From a bacterium (GTDB lineage Bacteria > UBA8248), in NCBI GenBank assembly GCA_022825065.1, contig JAJDYR010000044.1:62001-126000 (forward strand): DNA of 64,000 nt, read 5' to 3'. Below, one piece after another: positions 33,505-42,011 of this stretch. The position numbers and the translations under genes are program-made. The notes beneath the pieces are model-generated. The model was not told the origin of the DNA, did not search any database, and saw only the letters and a program-made list of their open reading frames with translations. Numbering within the stretch: position 1 is the first letter of the stretch; each line of letters begins with the position of its first letter.

Positions 33505-35715
33505 TTAGCTTTCCATCACTCTCCCCACCAAAGCTTTCACTGGCGAATATTGTTTATACACAATAACTGTTTTGTCTGTGTGTTTTGCTACGTTTTCAGG
33601 AATAGAACCAAAAAGAATCTGTTTATAGAAACTCTCTCCAGCTGCACCCATGGCAATAGCGTTATATTCTTCAGAGGCTTGGATAATTCCCACGGAAACA
33701 GATTTATGCGTGATGATTTGGCTCTCTACATGAACGCTGCTCTCATCGTTGATTCGGCCTACCGCCTCGCTCAGGCCTTGTTCAACGGAATATTTATGAG
33801 TTGCTCCGGCATCTGGAGAAACAACTGTCGATACAACAAGTCTGGCATTGTAAGCGCTTGCGATCAGGGCTGTGTATCGCTCTGCCAACCGTGCATGTAT
33901 ACCCCCGGTTGTGGGCAAGAGAATATTTTTGAATTTCATTTCACCTACAAGTTTAACCAACATAATATCTGCCCGCGCGAGATTCACGACGTCATCGACA
34001 ACCTCCCCTAATATTCGATTGGCGGTAGAAGTGTAGCCTTTCCAGCCAAGCACGATCAGATCACAATGACGCTCCCTCGCCGTCTCAAGAATAGCGCGCG
34101 CAGGATTACGCCCGATCGTTACAAGAGAGCTGACTTTGACACCATTTGACTTGGCTCGAACATGGGCCTGCTCCAAAATTCGTCTTTCTCGTTCAACGTA
34201 TGAATTCTCGCGACTCGTTGGTGCCTGCTCAGGCAAAGTTACAACCCTCATGGCGACGATTTCACCGTCATTTTCTTTGGCAATCGCCGAGGCCAGATCT
34301 ATCAAGGGGGCAACATTTGTCGGATTTGCGATGGGAACCAACACGCGGAAATCGCTCTCCTGACCCTCCATACTGACCTGTGCTATGCGGGACGGCTCAC
34401 CCGGCAAGGATTCCTCCTCAGCCTGAGAGCCTTTCCAGGCCAGAAAACCAAGCATCCCCACGATCAACCACAATACGGCCATGATAACGGGCTCAGGGTG
34501 CTGCAGTATCAATGAAAGCAAATATATATTTGCGGCAATCCCTATCAGTGGCAACAATGGCACAAAGGGAACACGGAAATGCCTTAGCAGGTTTGGAAAT
34601 TTTCTCCGGTGATAGATGAGTGCCGCATTCACTAGAATCAGTGCCAACAAGAGAATGGTGTCCGCAAAGTGCGCCAGCTTCTCCAACTGAAAACTTTGTG
34701 CAAAAACAACTATTGTTCCTCCCACTAAAATAAGCGAGATAATAGGAGTGCGTGTCTTTGGATTGATAGCAGCGATACCAGAGGGCAAATGTCCTAGCTG
34801 GGCCATGGACAAAACGACTCGCGAACCCGCCAAAATCGATGCATTAGATGCCGAAATCATTGAGAAAAGCGCGCCAACGACAATTACCATCCCCCCAATG
34901 GGGCCCAGGAAAAGACGGGCCGCATTGCCCATCGCCGCTTCCGTATATTCTGTGAGATTCGCAGCAATGATGACAAAAACTACAAATGTATAAAGAATCG
35001 TGACGATCGTCATGGAAAGAAATATCGCGCGAGGAATTGTTTTCGTGGGATTCGTGACTTCGCCAGCCGATGCTGCAATTGCAGAAAAACCAAAAAAAGT
35101 AATAAAAACCAAACCGGCCGTCGCGCCGATCTTTGGAATGTCCGTGCTCATTCTCTCGACAAGGGCTTTTGTATCCAAATTCCCCAGCCCTCCATACACA
35201 AACCAAACTAAAAGTATAACCTTTCCAGCAGTAATGAGGATTTGAAAACGAGCCGACTCCTTGGTTCCCTTGATATTAAGCAATACGAGACAAATGAGTC
35301 CTATCGTTCCCGATATTTGCTCATAAGGAGAATGCCAAACGAATTCATTGAAATAAGAAGAAAGGCTGCTGATGTAGAAAGCGCATGAAGAAGTGTAGCC
35401 AAGTACCAACGTCCATCCAACAAGATAGGCGAGCGGGGGAGGAAAAGTTCTTCTCGCATAGAGATACCCTTCCCCGGATTCGGGATACAGAGATGAGAAT
35501 TCACAATAAGTGAGCGCGGTGAACCCAGCGATAAACGCAGCTACGAGAAAAGCGATGACGGCCGATGAGCCTACATCCCTGACCGCAAGACCGGATAGAG
35601 TGAAAATACCAGCCGCTATCATTGTTCCGACGCCGATCGAAAGTGCGGATGCGAGTCCTAAATCTCGACTGAGTTCGGTCTCAATATGCAGATTGCTGCC
35701 GTTTCGTTTGTTCAT
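33505..35715 (-). CDS. APC-type amino acid permease fused to universal stress domains
   Basis: 736 residues from the ATG at 35715; the next gene upstream overlaps it by 4 bp. The first ~440 residues hold about 12 membrane helices of the APC (amino acid-polyamine-organocation) family, with the opening GLASALSIGVGTMIAAGIFT and later FFGFSAIAASAGEVTNPTKT. A cytosolic C-terminal part (about 460-736) contains two universal stress protein (UspA-like) domains with VLVPIANPTN and a GxxG-like ATP site. Fused permeases of this form couple transport to stress or nucleotide sensing. Substrate unknown. Confidence 0.88.
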   Translation of the reverse strand: MNKRNGSNLHIETELSRDLGLASALSIGVGTMIAAGIFTLSGLAVRDVGSSAVIAFLVAAFIAGFTALTYCEFSSLYPESGEGYLYARRTFPPPLAYLVGWTLVLGYTSSCAFYISSLSSYFNEFVWHSPYEQISGTIGLICLVLLNIKGTKESARFQILITAGKVILLVWFVYGGLGNLDTKALVERMSTDIPKIGATAGLVFITFFGFSAIAASAGEVTNPTKTIPRAIFLSMTIVTILYTFVVFVIIAANLTEYTEAAMGNAARLFLGPIGGMVIVVGALFSMISASNASILAGSRVVLSMAQLGHLPSGIAAINPKTRTPIISLILVGGTIVVFAQSFQLEKLAHFADTILLLALILVNAALIYHRRKFPNLLRHFRVPFVPLLPLIGIAANIYLLSLILQHPEPVIMAVLWLIVGMLGFLAWKGSQAEEESLPGEPSRIAQVSMEGQESDFRVLVPIANPTNVAPLIDLASAIAKENDGEIVAMRVVTLPEQAPTSRENSYVERERRILEQAHVRAKSNGVKVSSLVTIGRNPARAILETARERHCDLIVLGWKGYTSTANRILGEVVDDVVNLARADIMLVKLVGEMKFKNILLPTTGGIHARLAERYTALIASAYNARLVVSTVVSPDAGATHKYSVEQGLSEAVGRINDESSVHVESQIITHKSVSVGIIQASEEYNAIAMGAAGESFYKQILFGSIPENVAKHTDKTVIVYKQYSPVKALVGRVMES

Positions 35716-36575
35716 TTCAGATCTGCCAGGAAATCCTTCAGTTCTTTTTGCACGATGGCTGGCGCAGATACGCTCGGGAAATGGCCGGCTTTCGCACATA
35801 CGGCCACTCTTGATTTCGTGGGTAGTACATTCATCAATAATTTCTCTGATTTCTCGCTAAATCGCTTACTCTCCCCACCACGAAAAACCAGAGAAGGGCA
35901 CTTTGTTCTATTCGCCCAGAAAACGGGGTCGTAATCACTCGCGGAGGAGGCCTGAAATTCACGCAATCTCAGGATTCTGCTTTTCTCATAAGGAACCCTC
36001 CAAGCGCCGTCTGCGCCATCGCGTACCAAAACATCGCTTAAGAATCGTCTCGTCCTGGCGGGTGGCCAGTTTCCTTCCTCGCTCTCCATGGTGAATTTCT
36101 GCGCCTGCGCGAGATTCTTGAACTCCATCGGGCGACTCCGAGACGACTCCAGGTTCGCACTGGCGCCCATAACATCACGCACTGTCGGGTCCATCAACAC
36201 GGTCGCGGTGACGCGATCCGGGCGTTCCGCAGCGACGGCCAAGGCGATTGAAGCGGCGAAGGAATGCCCCATCACCACGAAGCGGTCCAGCAAAAGCGCG
36301 TCGGCCAAGCCAATTACGTCTCTGGCAAAATCAGCTGCGGCGTCACCCGCACCCGGGTCATCCGTTCGCCCGAATCCTCTTTGATCCGGGCATATCATGC
36401 GTATCGAGCCGGCGCCTTCCGCCGTAGCGTTCCACATACCGCTCTGAATCAGCGAGCCATGCAATGCGATAACAGGCAAAAACAAATTTTTCTTCGCCGG
36501 TCTCCAGTCCCGGAAAAACATTTGGAAATTCGAGACCATCTCGAAACCGGCATACCAACCACCCTTGCTGCGCAT
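35712..36575 (-). CDS. Alpha/beta hydrolase
   Basis: 287 residues from the ATG at 36575 (AGAGG upstream). The fold shows the oxyanion HGSLIQSGMW segment, the DQRGFGRTDDP loop and the nucleophile elbow GHSFAAS with catalytic Ser. The acid is expected in FRGGES/DP and the His in AKAGHFPSV. Such hydrolases cleave esters, lactones or C-C bonds. It is the first gene of the operon that includes the APC-USP permease, CoA-transferase and sigma factor, so it may prepare or process the transported carboxylate. Confidence 0.87.
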   Translation of the reverse strand: MRSKGGWYAGFEMVSNFQMFFRDWRPAKKNLFLPVIALHGSLIQSGMWNATAEGAGSIRMICPDQRGFGRTDDPGAGDAAADFARDVIGLADALLLDRFVVMGHSFAASIALAVAAERPDRVTATVLMDPTVRDVMGASANLESSRSRPMEFKNLAQAQKFTMESEEGNWPPARTRRFLSDVLVRDGADGAWRVPYEKSRILRLREFQASSASDYDPVFWANRTKCPSLVFRGGESKRFSEKSEKLLMNVLPTKSRVAVCAKAGHFPSVSAPAIVQKELKDFLADLK

Positions 36576-36792
36576 ATGAACCTCTTGAGATGAGAACGTG
36601 AAATTATGCAAGGAACTTTCTCAAACCGGGAAATCGATAATTCACTCTCCTGTTGAAGGATTGGCAGACAACCACAATCCGCCCATTTTGCAAACCACCG
36701 GACTTCAGGCCTTTTCAAGCATGAGCGAAAAAACCCCGCTCCCCGATATTCCATCTTATTCTATGGCTTTTTGGTCGTAGATCGGAAATCGC

Positions 36793-37377
36793 TCAGGAAG
36801 AATCATCCGTGTAGGAAATCGAGACGCGGCGAGCATGAAAGCGATTTTTTTCACCGTCGATGGGCTCGAAGAAATGACACGCTTCCAAGTCGCGAGGGTA
36901 CACATGAACCGAAACCGCCACATCGTCCCGCCGGTTCCGCACCGTATGAATGTCCGCGCAGCCGCAAACCGAGTTCCGCCCGCCTGCCGAAGGGTTGTGC
37001 GGCGCATCGTTTCTGAGCGCGACCTCACCTTCGGCGATTTCCCCATCCGCAAAATAATTAACGACTTCCAGGCCGCCCTCCACCATGCCGAGCATCCCCC
37101 AGGCGCCGTCATGATCGTGTATCGGGGTGCCCTGTCCGGGTTTCCACACCATCGCCGCCACGACGAAGCGCTCCTCGGGGTCGCGGTACAGCAGATGCCG
37201 CGCATATCCTTCATCGGAGGGCTCGAGCGCCTCGGGCGGAAGGAAAGAACCCGCGTCCAGCAAGCGTTTCAGGGGAGGCTCGGCGGCGCGAATGAAATCC
37301 CGCCCATGCGCGCCGTTTTCGTAGATGTCAGACAACTCCTCGGCGAGGCGGATAATGGGGGTTGCGACTGCGTCCAT
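36793..37377 (-). CDS. Cysteine dioxygenase-type cupin protein
   Basis: 194 residues. The metal site of type I cysteine dioxygenase is present: PIHDHDGAWG (two His) and a later His in CADIHTV. Surrounding motifs GQGTPIHDHD and the VVAAMVWKPG strand fit the bacterial CDO/PCO group, which oxidises thiols such as cysteine or 3-mercaptopropionate to sulfinates. No obvious signal peptide. The gene has no same-strand partner close by; the selenoprotein gene follows upstream on the same strand at 37648, with a T-rich repeat block between. Confidence 0.85.
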   Translation of the reverse strand: MDAVATPIIRLAEELSDIYENGAHGRDFIRAAEPPLKRLLDAGSFLPPEALEPSDEGYARHLLYRDPEERFVVAAMVWKPGQGTPIHDHDGAWGMLGMVEGGLEVVNYFADGEIAEGEVALRNDAPHNPSAGGRNSVCGCADIHTVRNRRDDVAVSVHVYPRDLEACHFFEPIDGEKNRFHARRVSISYTDDSS

Positions 37378-37422
37378 GGCGGCCTCCTGATCGCTGGAAT
37401 CGGGGTAACGCCTTCATTATCA

Positions 37423-37492
37423 ATACGATAAATTTCCGGTTTTTTTTCGAAAAACCCCGTGAATTTACCGGAATTTATCGATATTTTCGGAA
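37423..37492 (-). terminator. Terminator-like repeat downstream of the selenoprotein gene
   Basis: TCGAAAAACCCCGTGAATTT (37447-37466) is the exact inverse of 24242-24261. On the minus strand it reads ACGGGGTTTTTCGAAAAAAAA and follows the end of the GrdB-like gene by about 150 bp; nearby CGATAAATT words are repeated too. Confidence 0.45.
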
Positions 37493-37647
37493 ATTACAAT
37501 TTTCATTATATTGACAATTTCCACTATCCGCGTTGCCCGCCTTCGTCCCCGATGAGGCTCGTTGGAACGGCGCTTTCCCGACCGATTCCATCCGGCGGAC
37601 GGGCCGTTTCGATCCCTCCGCTTCGCCTCTGCAAGGTCCCCGAATAC

Positions 37648-38448
37648 TCACCAGGGATGGTCCCGCTCAACCAGCGTTCCGGGCGTCTCGGCGCTCTCCA
37701 GCAACTCGATCATATCATACAATACGGCGCGCTGCTGCTCAAGATTTCCCGCCCGTCCGAAGGGATGGCCCAGCGGCCAGGGCACGAACACCGCACGCGG
37801 CGGGCAAAGCCCGGCCGTTATCTCCTTCACGATGCTCACCGAGACGGTGGCCAGCCCCTCGCGTTCCACCGCGTTCTGAATCAGCCCGACCGAGCGGTTG
37901 CAAAGCCCTCACGCGGGCGCCAGCAGCGCGACCTCAGCCCCCGCCTCGCGCAGCCGCCGCGCCGCGGCCGGCGCCGTCTCCTCCACGAGCCGCTCCACGA
38001 GTTCCGCATCGATATGCCCCATGAAGCTCAAATGAACCGGCGAGACCCCGCCTATCACGCCCTCCTCGGTCAACTCCTTAAGCCGCTCGTGCGGGAAGAC
38101 GACGTTCAAATCCACATCCGCCCCCCGGTGGTCGTAGTAATCGTGCGTTATCGTCATCTCATCGCGCGCGGCGTCGCCCGGAATCTCGCGGAACGTCGGG
38201 TCGCCGTCGGGGTTTTCCATGTCGAAGGGTTCTTGCGTCTTGAGATGCACCCCGCCCGTCGTCACCAGCGCGACGCTGCACTCGCGGACGGGCTTCACGA
38301 GCGGCGTCCAGGGCGTGAACGCGGGCCCCGCGCGCCAGCCGGCCATCTCGGCGGAGAAATCCCTGCCCCCCGCCCATTTTTTCACCAGGCCCGGATAGCG
38401 CGTGAGCAGACGCGCCACCATCCTGTCCTTCCACCTGCGCAAGCTCAT
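37648..38448 (-). CDS. Glycine/sarcosine/betaine reductase B-family selenoprotein (TGA = Sec)
   Basis: 266 residues when the in-frame TGA at 37909-37911 is read as selenocysteine (residue 180); start ATG at 38448 with AGGAAA upstream. Before the TGA the sequence is clearly of the GrdB/PrdB-like family: VALVTTGGVHLKTQEPF, MTITHDYYDHRGAD and GGVSPVHLSFMGHID. After it the same frame continues without interruption in family-like sequence: U-G-L-C-NRSVGLIQNAVEREG, then PPRAVFVPWPLGHPFG. The site U-x-x-C takes the place of the CxxC redox pair known in cysteine-containing homologs. Standard gene calling would break this into two shorter frames. The role, by family, is reductive cleavage or redox transfer; a companion enzyme is not adjacent. 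Confidence 0.85.
37881..37911 (-). promoter_or_regulatory. Selenocysteine TGA codon and possible SECIS hairpin
   Basis: The TGA (37911-37909) is followed on the minus strand after 15 nt by a small hairpin TCGG-TCGGG-CTGA (37893-37881), whose loop is rich in G; an outer ACCGC/GCGGT pairing can extend it. Bacterial SECIS loops lie 16-37 nt after UGA, and this fits. The fold was not computed. Confidence 0.4.
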
Positions 38449-38852
38449 CGGGGTTTCCTGTCGGCTATCGTTTCCAGAATCAACCAGCGCGCTCACTATC
38501 GCATGACCCGCCGGAAAACCCCAGGGCTGCCGGCGACCGGACGCGCTTTGCGCTGAGCGCCTCACCCGGAAGATAAAAAGGGCGCGGTTTGGTAGGGACA
38601 ACCCTCCGTGGTTGTCCATGCCGGAGGGTCGCGGTTCCGTAGGGGCGGACCCGTGTGTCCGCCCGTGCGTTTCGTTTTTGTTCATCATGCCAGGGCAGGG
38701 ACAGGTCCCCCTGCCTGTCCGAGGTCGCGACCTGCCCTTATGGGGCCTGTTGAAAAAGTCCCGATTTCGTGATTTTGGGAATTTAGGCAACTGACGGGAG
38801 AGAGGAATCACTCTCCCCTTGAGGGGGTCGGGCTTCCCGAGGGGAAAGCCCG
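38449..38852. repeat. Intergenic repeat cluster
   Basis: No gene seen. Three hairpins of the GTAGGG(A/G)C family lie at 38592-38617, 38639-38665 and 38695-38720, with different stem sequences but kept pairing. A GGCCTGTTGAAAAAGTCC end is near 38747. The block CTTGAGGGGGTCGGGCTTCC...AGAAGCCGAG (about 38816-38865) recurs in reverse at about 17730-17790 and abuts the HsdM fragment. Confidence 0.6.
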
Positions 38853-39227
38853 ACAGAAGCCGAGCGGGCCGAAGGTGCGGATCCCGAAGACCCGGACGAA
38901 TACCGCGCCGAGAACGTTTTCTGGGTGCCGCCCGAAGCGCGCTGGACGAATCTTAAGAATCAGGCGCGGCAGCCCACAATCGGCCAGATCGTCGATGGGG
39001 CCATGGGGGCCATCGAGCGAGAGAACCCGGCGGTCAAGGACGTGCTGCCCAAGGACTACGCCCGCCCCGCGCTCGACAAGGAGCGGCTCGGCCTGCTTAT
39101 CGATCTCATCAGCAACATCCGGGTGGGCGATGCGGACGCCCGTTCGAAGGATGTTCTCGGCCGCGTCTACGAGTATTTCCTCTCGCAGTTCGCGAGCGCG
39201 GAAGGCAAGGCTTTCGAAACAACATAA
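38853..39227 (+). pseudogene. N-terminal fragment of a type I restriction HsdM subunit
   Basis: The open frame encodes [40 protein letters not shown] and [20 protein letters not shown], which is the conserved N-terminal region of HsdM, the methylation subunit of type I restriction enzymes. The sequence ends in EGKAFETT just where intact proteins go on with a GGQFYTP motif, so the SAM-binding core is lost. No start codon with ribosome site is seen: the fragment begins next to a repeat. No HsdS or HsdR is nearby. A remnant left by rearrangement between repeats is the best reading. Confidence 0.8.
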
Positions 39228-39544
39228 GGCGAACATCGTCTACTGACTGCAGGAAAGAATTGAATCCTTCATGCTTCATCTTCATTCCAGCCAGACATTC
39301 AGTGAAGACGAACCAGGCGATATCGAAGCCAAAATGAGAAAACCCGACCAGGATTTATAGGATACAGGCGGCTGATCCGGATGCGCCCTCGATCTTCCGG
39401 CCGGGAGTGCTGAATGAAAGGTTAGTCAGAACCCGGCAATGAGGAGGCCGCCCTCGCCCGCCACGCCGCACATGTGTTTTTCCCCATTTGACGACGACCG
39501 ATAATATAGTCTATATTGGACTATATTTTTCGCTTGAGGGAGCC
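39228..39544. other. Gap between HsdM fragment and Phd-VapC pair
   Basis: 317 bp with no supported gene; a 29-codon ORF at 39271-39360 is not recognised. The 3' end holds the operator and promoter of the toxin-antitoxin pair. Confidence 0.4.
39503..39527 (+). promoter_or_regulatory. Operator palindrome of the Phd-VapC operon
   Basis: AATATAGTC (39503-39511) and GACTATATT (39519-39527), a perfect 9-bp inverted repeat with a 7-nt spacer, 17 bp before the antitoxin start codon. Likely binding site for the antitoxin. Confidence 0.7.
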
Positions 39545-39829
39545 ATGGCCGAACAACATCCCAAACCCCATCGAGTCTGGACCGTCGCCGAAGCCAAGGC
39601 GCGCCTGTCCGAAGTGTTGCGCCGCGCCGAGGAGGAGGGGCCGCAGCACATCGGCACGAGGCGGCCCTTCGTGGTCGTACCCGCCGGGAAGTGGTACGCG
39701 AAAGAGTCGCCCCGCAAACCCATGGGGCGGTGGCTGGTCGAGAACATGCCCCGCGGCGTGAACCTGGAGATACCGGGGACGAGAAGCTCCCGGAGAGAGA
39801 TACCCTTCGCGGGCGGCGAGGCCGAATGA
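39545..39829 (+). CDS. Phd/YefM-type antitoxin
   Basis: 94 residues from the ATG at 39545 (GAGGGAGCC upstream). The N-terminal WTVAEAKARLSEVLRRAEEE and GPQHIGTRRPFVVVPAGKW are the Phd/YefM fold: an N-terminal DNA-binding sheet-helix followed by a flexible C-terminal part that covers the toxin. The toxin gene begins within its stop codon (ATGA). The protein should bind the 39503-39527 palindrome and repress its own operon. Confidence 0.88.
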   Translation: MAEQHPKPHRVWTVAEAKARLSEVLRRAEEEGPQHIGTRRPFVVVPAGKWYAKESPRKPMGRWLVENMPRGVNLEIPGTRSSRREIPFAGGEAE

Positions 39830-40245
39830 GCGGGTTCCTGCTCGACACGAACGTCATCTCGGAGTTGACGAAGGACGCGCCGCATTCGGGAGTGACGGCG
39901 TTCCTCGCCGACGTTGAGGATCTGTGGCTGTCCGCCGTCGTCCTGCACGAACTGGACTTCGGCGTCGAACTGCTCCCGCCCGGACGCCGCCGCGAGGGAA
40001 TCCGCGCGGCGCTCTCCGCGTTCGTTTCGGAATACGCGGACAGGGTGCTGCCGGTGGGCCGGACGGAGGCCGCCCGGGCCGCAACCCTGAGGGCGCGGGC
40101 GCATCGCGCGGGCCTCGTCCTGGATATGGGGGGCGCGCTCATCGCGGGGACGGCGGTGGCGCATGCGCTATCGATTGCGACGAGAAACGTCCGCGATTTC
40201 GACAGCCTCAATATCGACGTCGTGAACCCCTGGGACGCCCCGTAA
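39826..40245 (+). CDS. vapC: PIN-domain toxin, VapC type
   Basis: 139 residues overlapping the antitoxin by 4 bp. PIN-domain acidic residues are seen at D7 (FLLDTNVISE), E13, D in VLHELDFGVE and the C-terminal NVRDFDSLNIDVVNPW motif. VapC enzymes are Mg-dependent ribonucleases, often specific for initiator tRNA or rRNA; no target is implied. Close relatives are linked to Phd-type antitoxins in this way. Confidence 0.9.
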   Translation: MSGFLLDTNVISELTKDAPHSGVTAFLADVEDLWLSAVVLHELDFGVELLPPGRRREGIRAALSAFVSEYADRVLPVGRTEAARAATLRARAHRAGLVLDMGGALIAGTAVAHALSIATRNVRDFDSLNIDVVNPWDAP

Positions 40246-40879
40246 CCACCCGGCGGGCCGCCCGCCGTTCCGAACTCCCCAACCCCCCTTGCCAGGATCG
40301 TTGAAAAAGTCTCGTCTGCAACCCCGCCAACGCCTCTTTCCTCACCTTGAATAGCCGCCGAAGCTAAAACGCGACTGAGAAAGGAGGGATTGACCGGAAT
40401 CCATTTGCGGATGCGGGTGAATACACAGCGGTGTTTCATTCCCCACCGATGCGCGGGGACCCGGACGAGAGACGAAAGGCGCAAAAATGGATTCCGCCTT
40501 TCGCGGGAATGACGGGTAAAGGCAAAATCACTCCTCCTCGAGGTCGGGCCCTTTCCCCTGGTCTGGAATCACTCCCATTTCGAGGATCGATTCCCAGCGA
40601 GAAGGAGGATTGTGTTTTCGTAGGGACAGGCCCCTGTCCTTGTCCGACCTTCATGCCTGCCCCGGCAAGGACAACCATAAAGGGTTGTCCCTACTAGACC
40701 TTCCATGCTTGTAAAAATTGACCCGCAAGGGGCGATATTGCCGAAGCGCAGGGCGAAGCGAGGGTTAAGTTCGCTTACGTTTTAGTTCTTGCGCAACTTA
40801 TCCCCGCGAATTGCTTTGACTTTCCACGCGCCCTAGGAAACACTACTTACATTAGCTATACCACGAGGATCGAAGTTAA
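40246..40879. repeat. Intergenic repeat-rich region
   Basis: No gene seen. A GTTGAAAAAGTC end lies near 40303, GAATCCATTT/AATGGATTCC inverted words at about 40397 and 40487 (with GGGAATGAC at 40504), and two GTAGGGAC hairpins at 40620-40645 and 40669-40694. The last 180 bp become A/T-richer and lead into the DUF3883 gene; a promoter is likely near 40815 but not clear. Confidence 0.5.
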
Positions 40880-41740
40880 ATGACCCAACGAAATTGGTCC
40901 GATGGCGAGATCCACGCCATCGTTGATGACTACTTTGACATGCTTAGGCATGAACTTACTGGACTGCCTTATAACAAAAGCGAACACCGGCGAATTCTGA
41001 AGAAAACCATTGATCGTTCAGAAAGTTCGATTGAGCGAAAGCATATGAATATCAGTGCTGTTATGGCTGTACTAGGGCTTCCTTACATAAATGGTTACCA
41101 ACCATTCAGACATTACCAGAAAGCATTATTTGCAGCCGTCGAAAACCACCTCGACGTAGACCGCCAATTTTATTCTTTTTTAACCGGAGAAGACATCGTC
41201 CCCAAAAACCAATCCGGGGAATCTTTAGACGAATCAAATTTGGAAATTGACGAGGCACCCCCATCACGTGGTATGCCGGAACATAATTTTTCAGAGGATA
41301 TACGCCGTATCGTTAATAGGTTTGAACCTCCAGCCGAAAGAGATGCCCGAAATCGGGCGCTCGGAAAAGCGGGCGAAGAGTACGCCTTCGAATCCGAGAA
41401 GCGTCGTCTGTATAATCTGGGCAGGAAAGACCTGTCCGACAGTGTCAGTTGGATCGCCCGCGATAAAGGAGACGGTTACGGTTACGACATCTTGTCCTTT
41501 GACGGAATAGGCGACGAAGCGGAACGAGAGCGCTGGCTCGAAATCAAGACCACTAATGGCCCCAAGACAACACCTTTTTTCATCACCAGAAACGAGTTAA
41601 CTGTTTCAGGGGAGCATCCTGATGTGTTCAGGCTCATCAGGCTCTACGATTTTGGGCGTCAAGCGCGCGCATACCGCCTTAAACCACCATTGGAAGAACA
41701 CGTCCATCTTTCTCCGACGATCTACAGGGCCACTCTCTAG
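40880..41740 (+). CDS. DUF3883 protein with PD-(D/E)XK-type nuclease core
   Basis: 286 residues. The N-terminal half (residues 1-130) is a helical region common to some predicted defence proteins (DDYFDMLRHELTGLPYNKSE, SSIERKHMNISAVM). The C-terminal ~130 residues match DUF3883: GKAGEEYAFESEKRRL, GYGYDILSFDG and ERWLEIKTTNG. The pattern E166, D203 and E221-x-K223 is the active-site layout of PD-(D/E)XK nucleases. Such proteins occur in restriction and other defence loci. Gene composition is A/T-richer than the neighbours. The EcoRII-N protein follows after 271 bp on the same strand. Confidence 0.8.
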   Translation: MTQRNWSDGEIHAIVDDYFDMLRHELTGLPYNKSEHRRILKKTIDRSESSIERKHMNISAVMAVLGLPYINGYQPFRHYQKALFAAVENHLDVDRQFYSFLTGEDIVPKNQSGESLDESNLEIDEAPPSRGMPEHNFSEDIRRIVNRFEPPAERDARNRALGKAGEEYAFESEKRRLYNLGRKDLSDSVSWIARDKGDGYGYDILSFDGIGDEAERERWLEIKTTNGPKTTPFFITRNELTVSGEHPDVFRLIRLYDFGRQARAYRLKPPLEEHVHLSPTIYRATL

Positions 41741-42011
41741 GGAACGAAACGACAAAGAAACTCAGCTACTACTTCCGTGTTTTGAATGTTCTCGGTACGC
41801 CAGATTTGGTCTTTCCAAAATTTCATGCGACTATTTTGGTACATGGCTGTTTCTCGCATGGCTATGCTGACCCGCATTTCCATCCTTGATGTCTATTCGT
41901 CGGGGAACGTGCTCTCGAAGGGCAGGGGAAACTTTCGTATAAGACGATTATTCACTAATTCGTTGAATGGTTGCAGGGTTCAGCAGATACATTCGAAACA
42001 AGGGGTCTCTT

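Noticed and set aside
37909..37911. TGA as a true stop creating a pseudogene
   Set aside because: The frame after it continues for 87 codons in the same family, with the TGA at the conserved Cys position; a decayed gene would be expected to show further stops or frameshifts.
37459..38556. Long plus-strand open frame opposite the selenoprotein gene
   Set aside because: No family-like sequence, very high Arg/Pro content, and it mirrors the codon pattern of the minus-strand gene.
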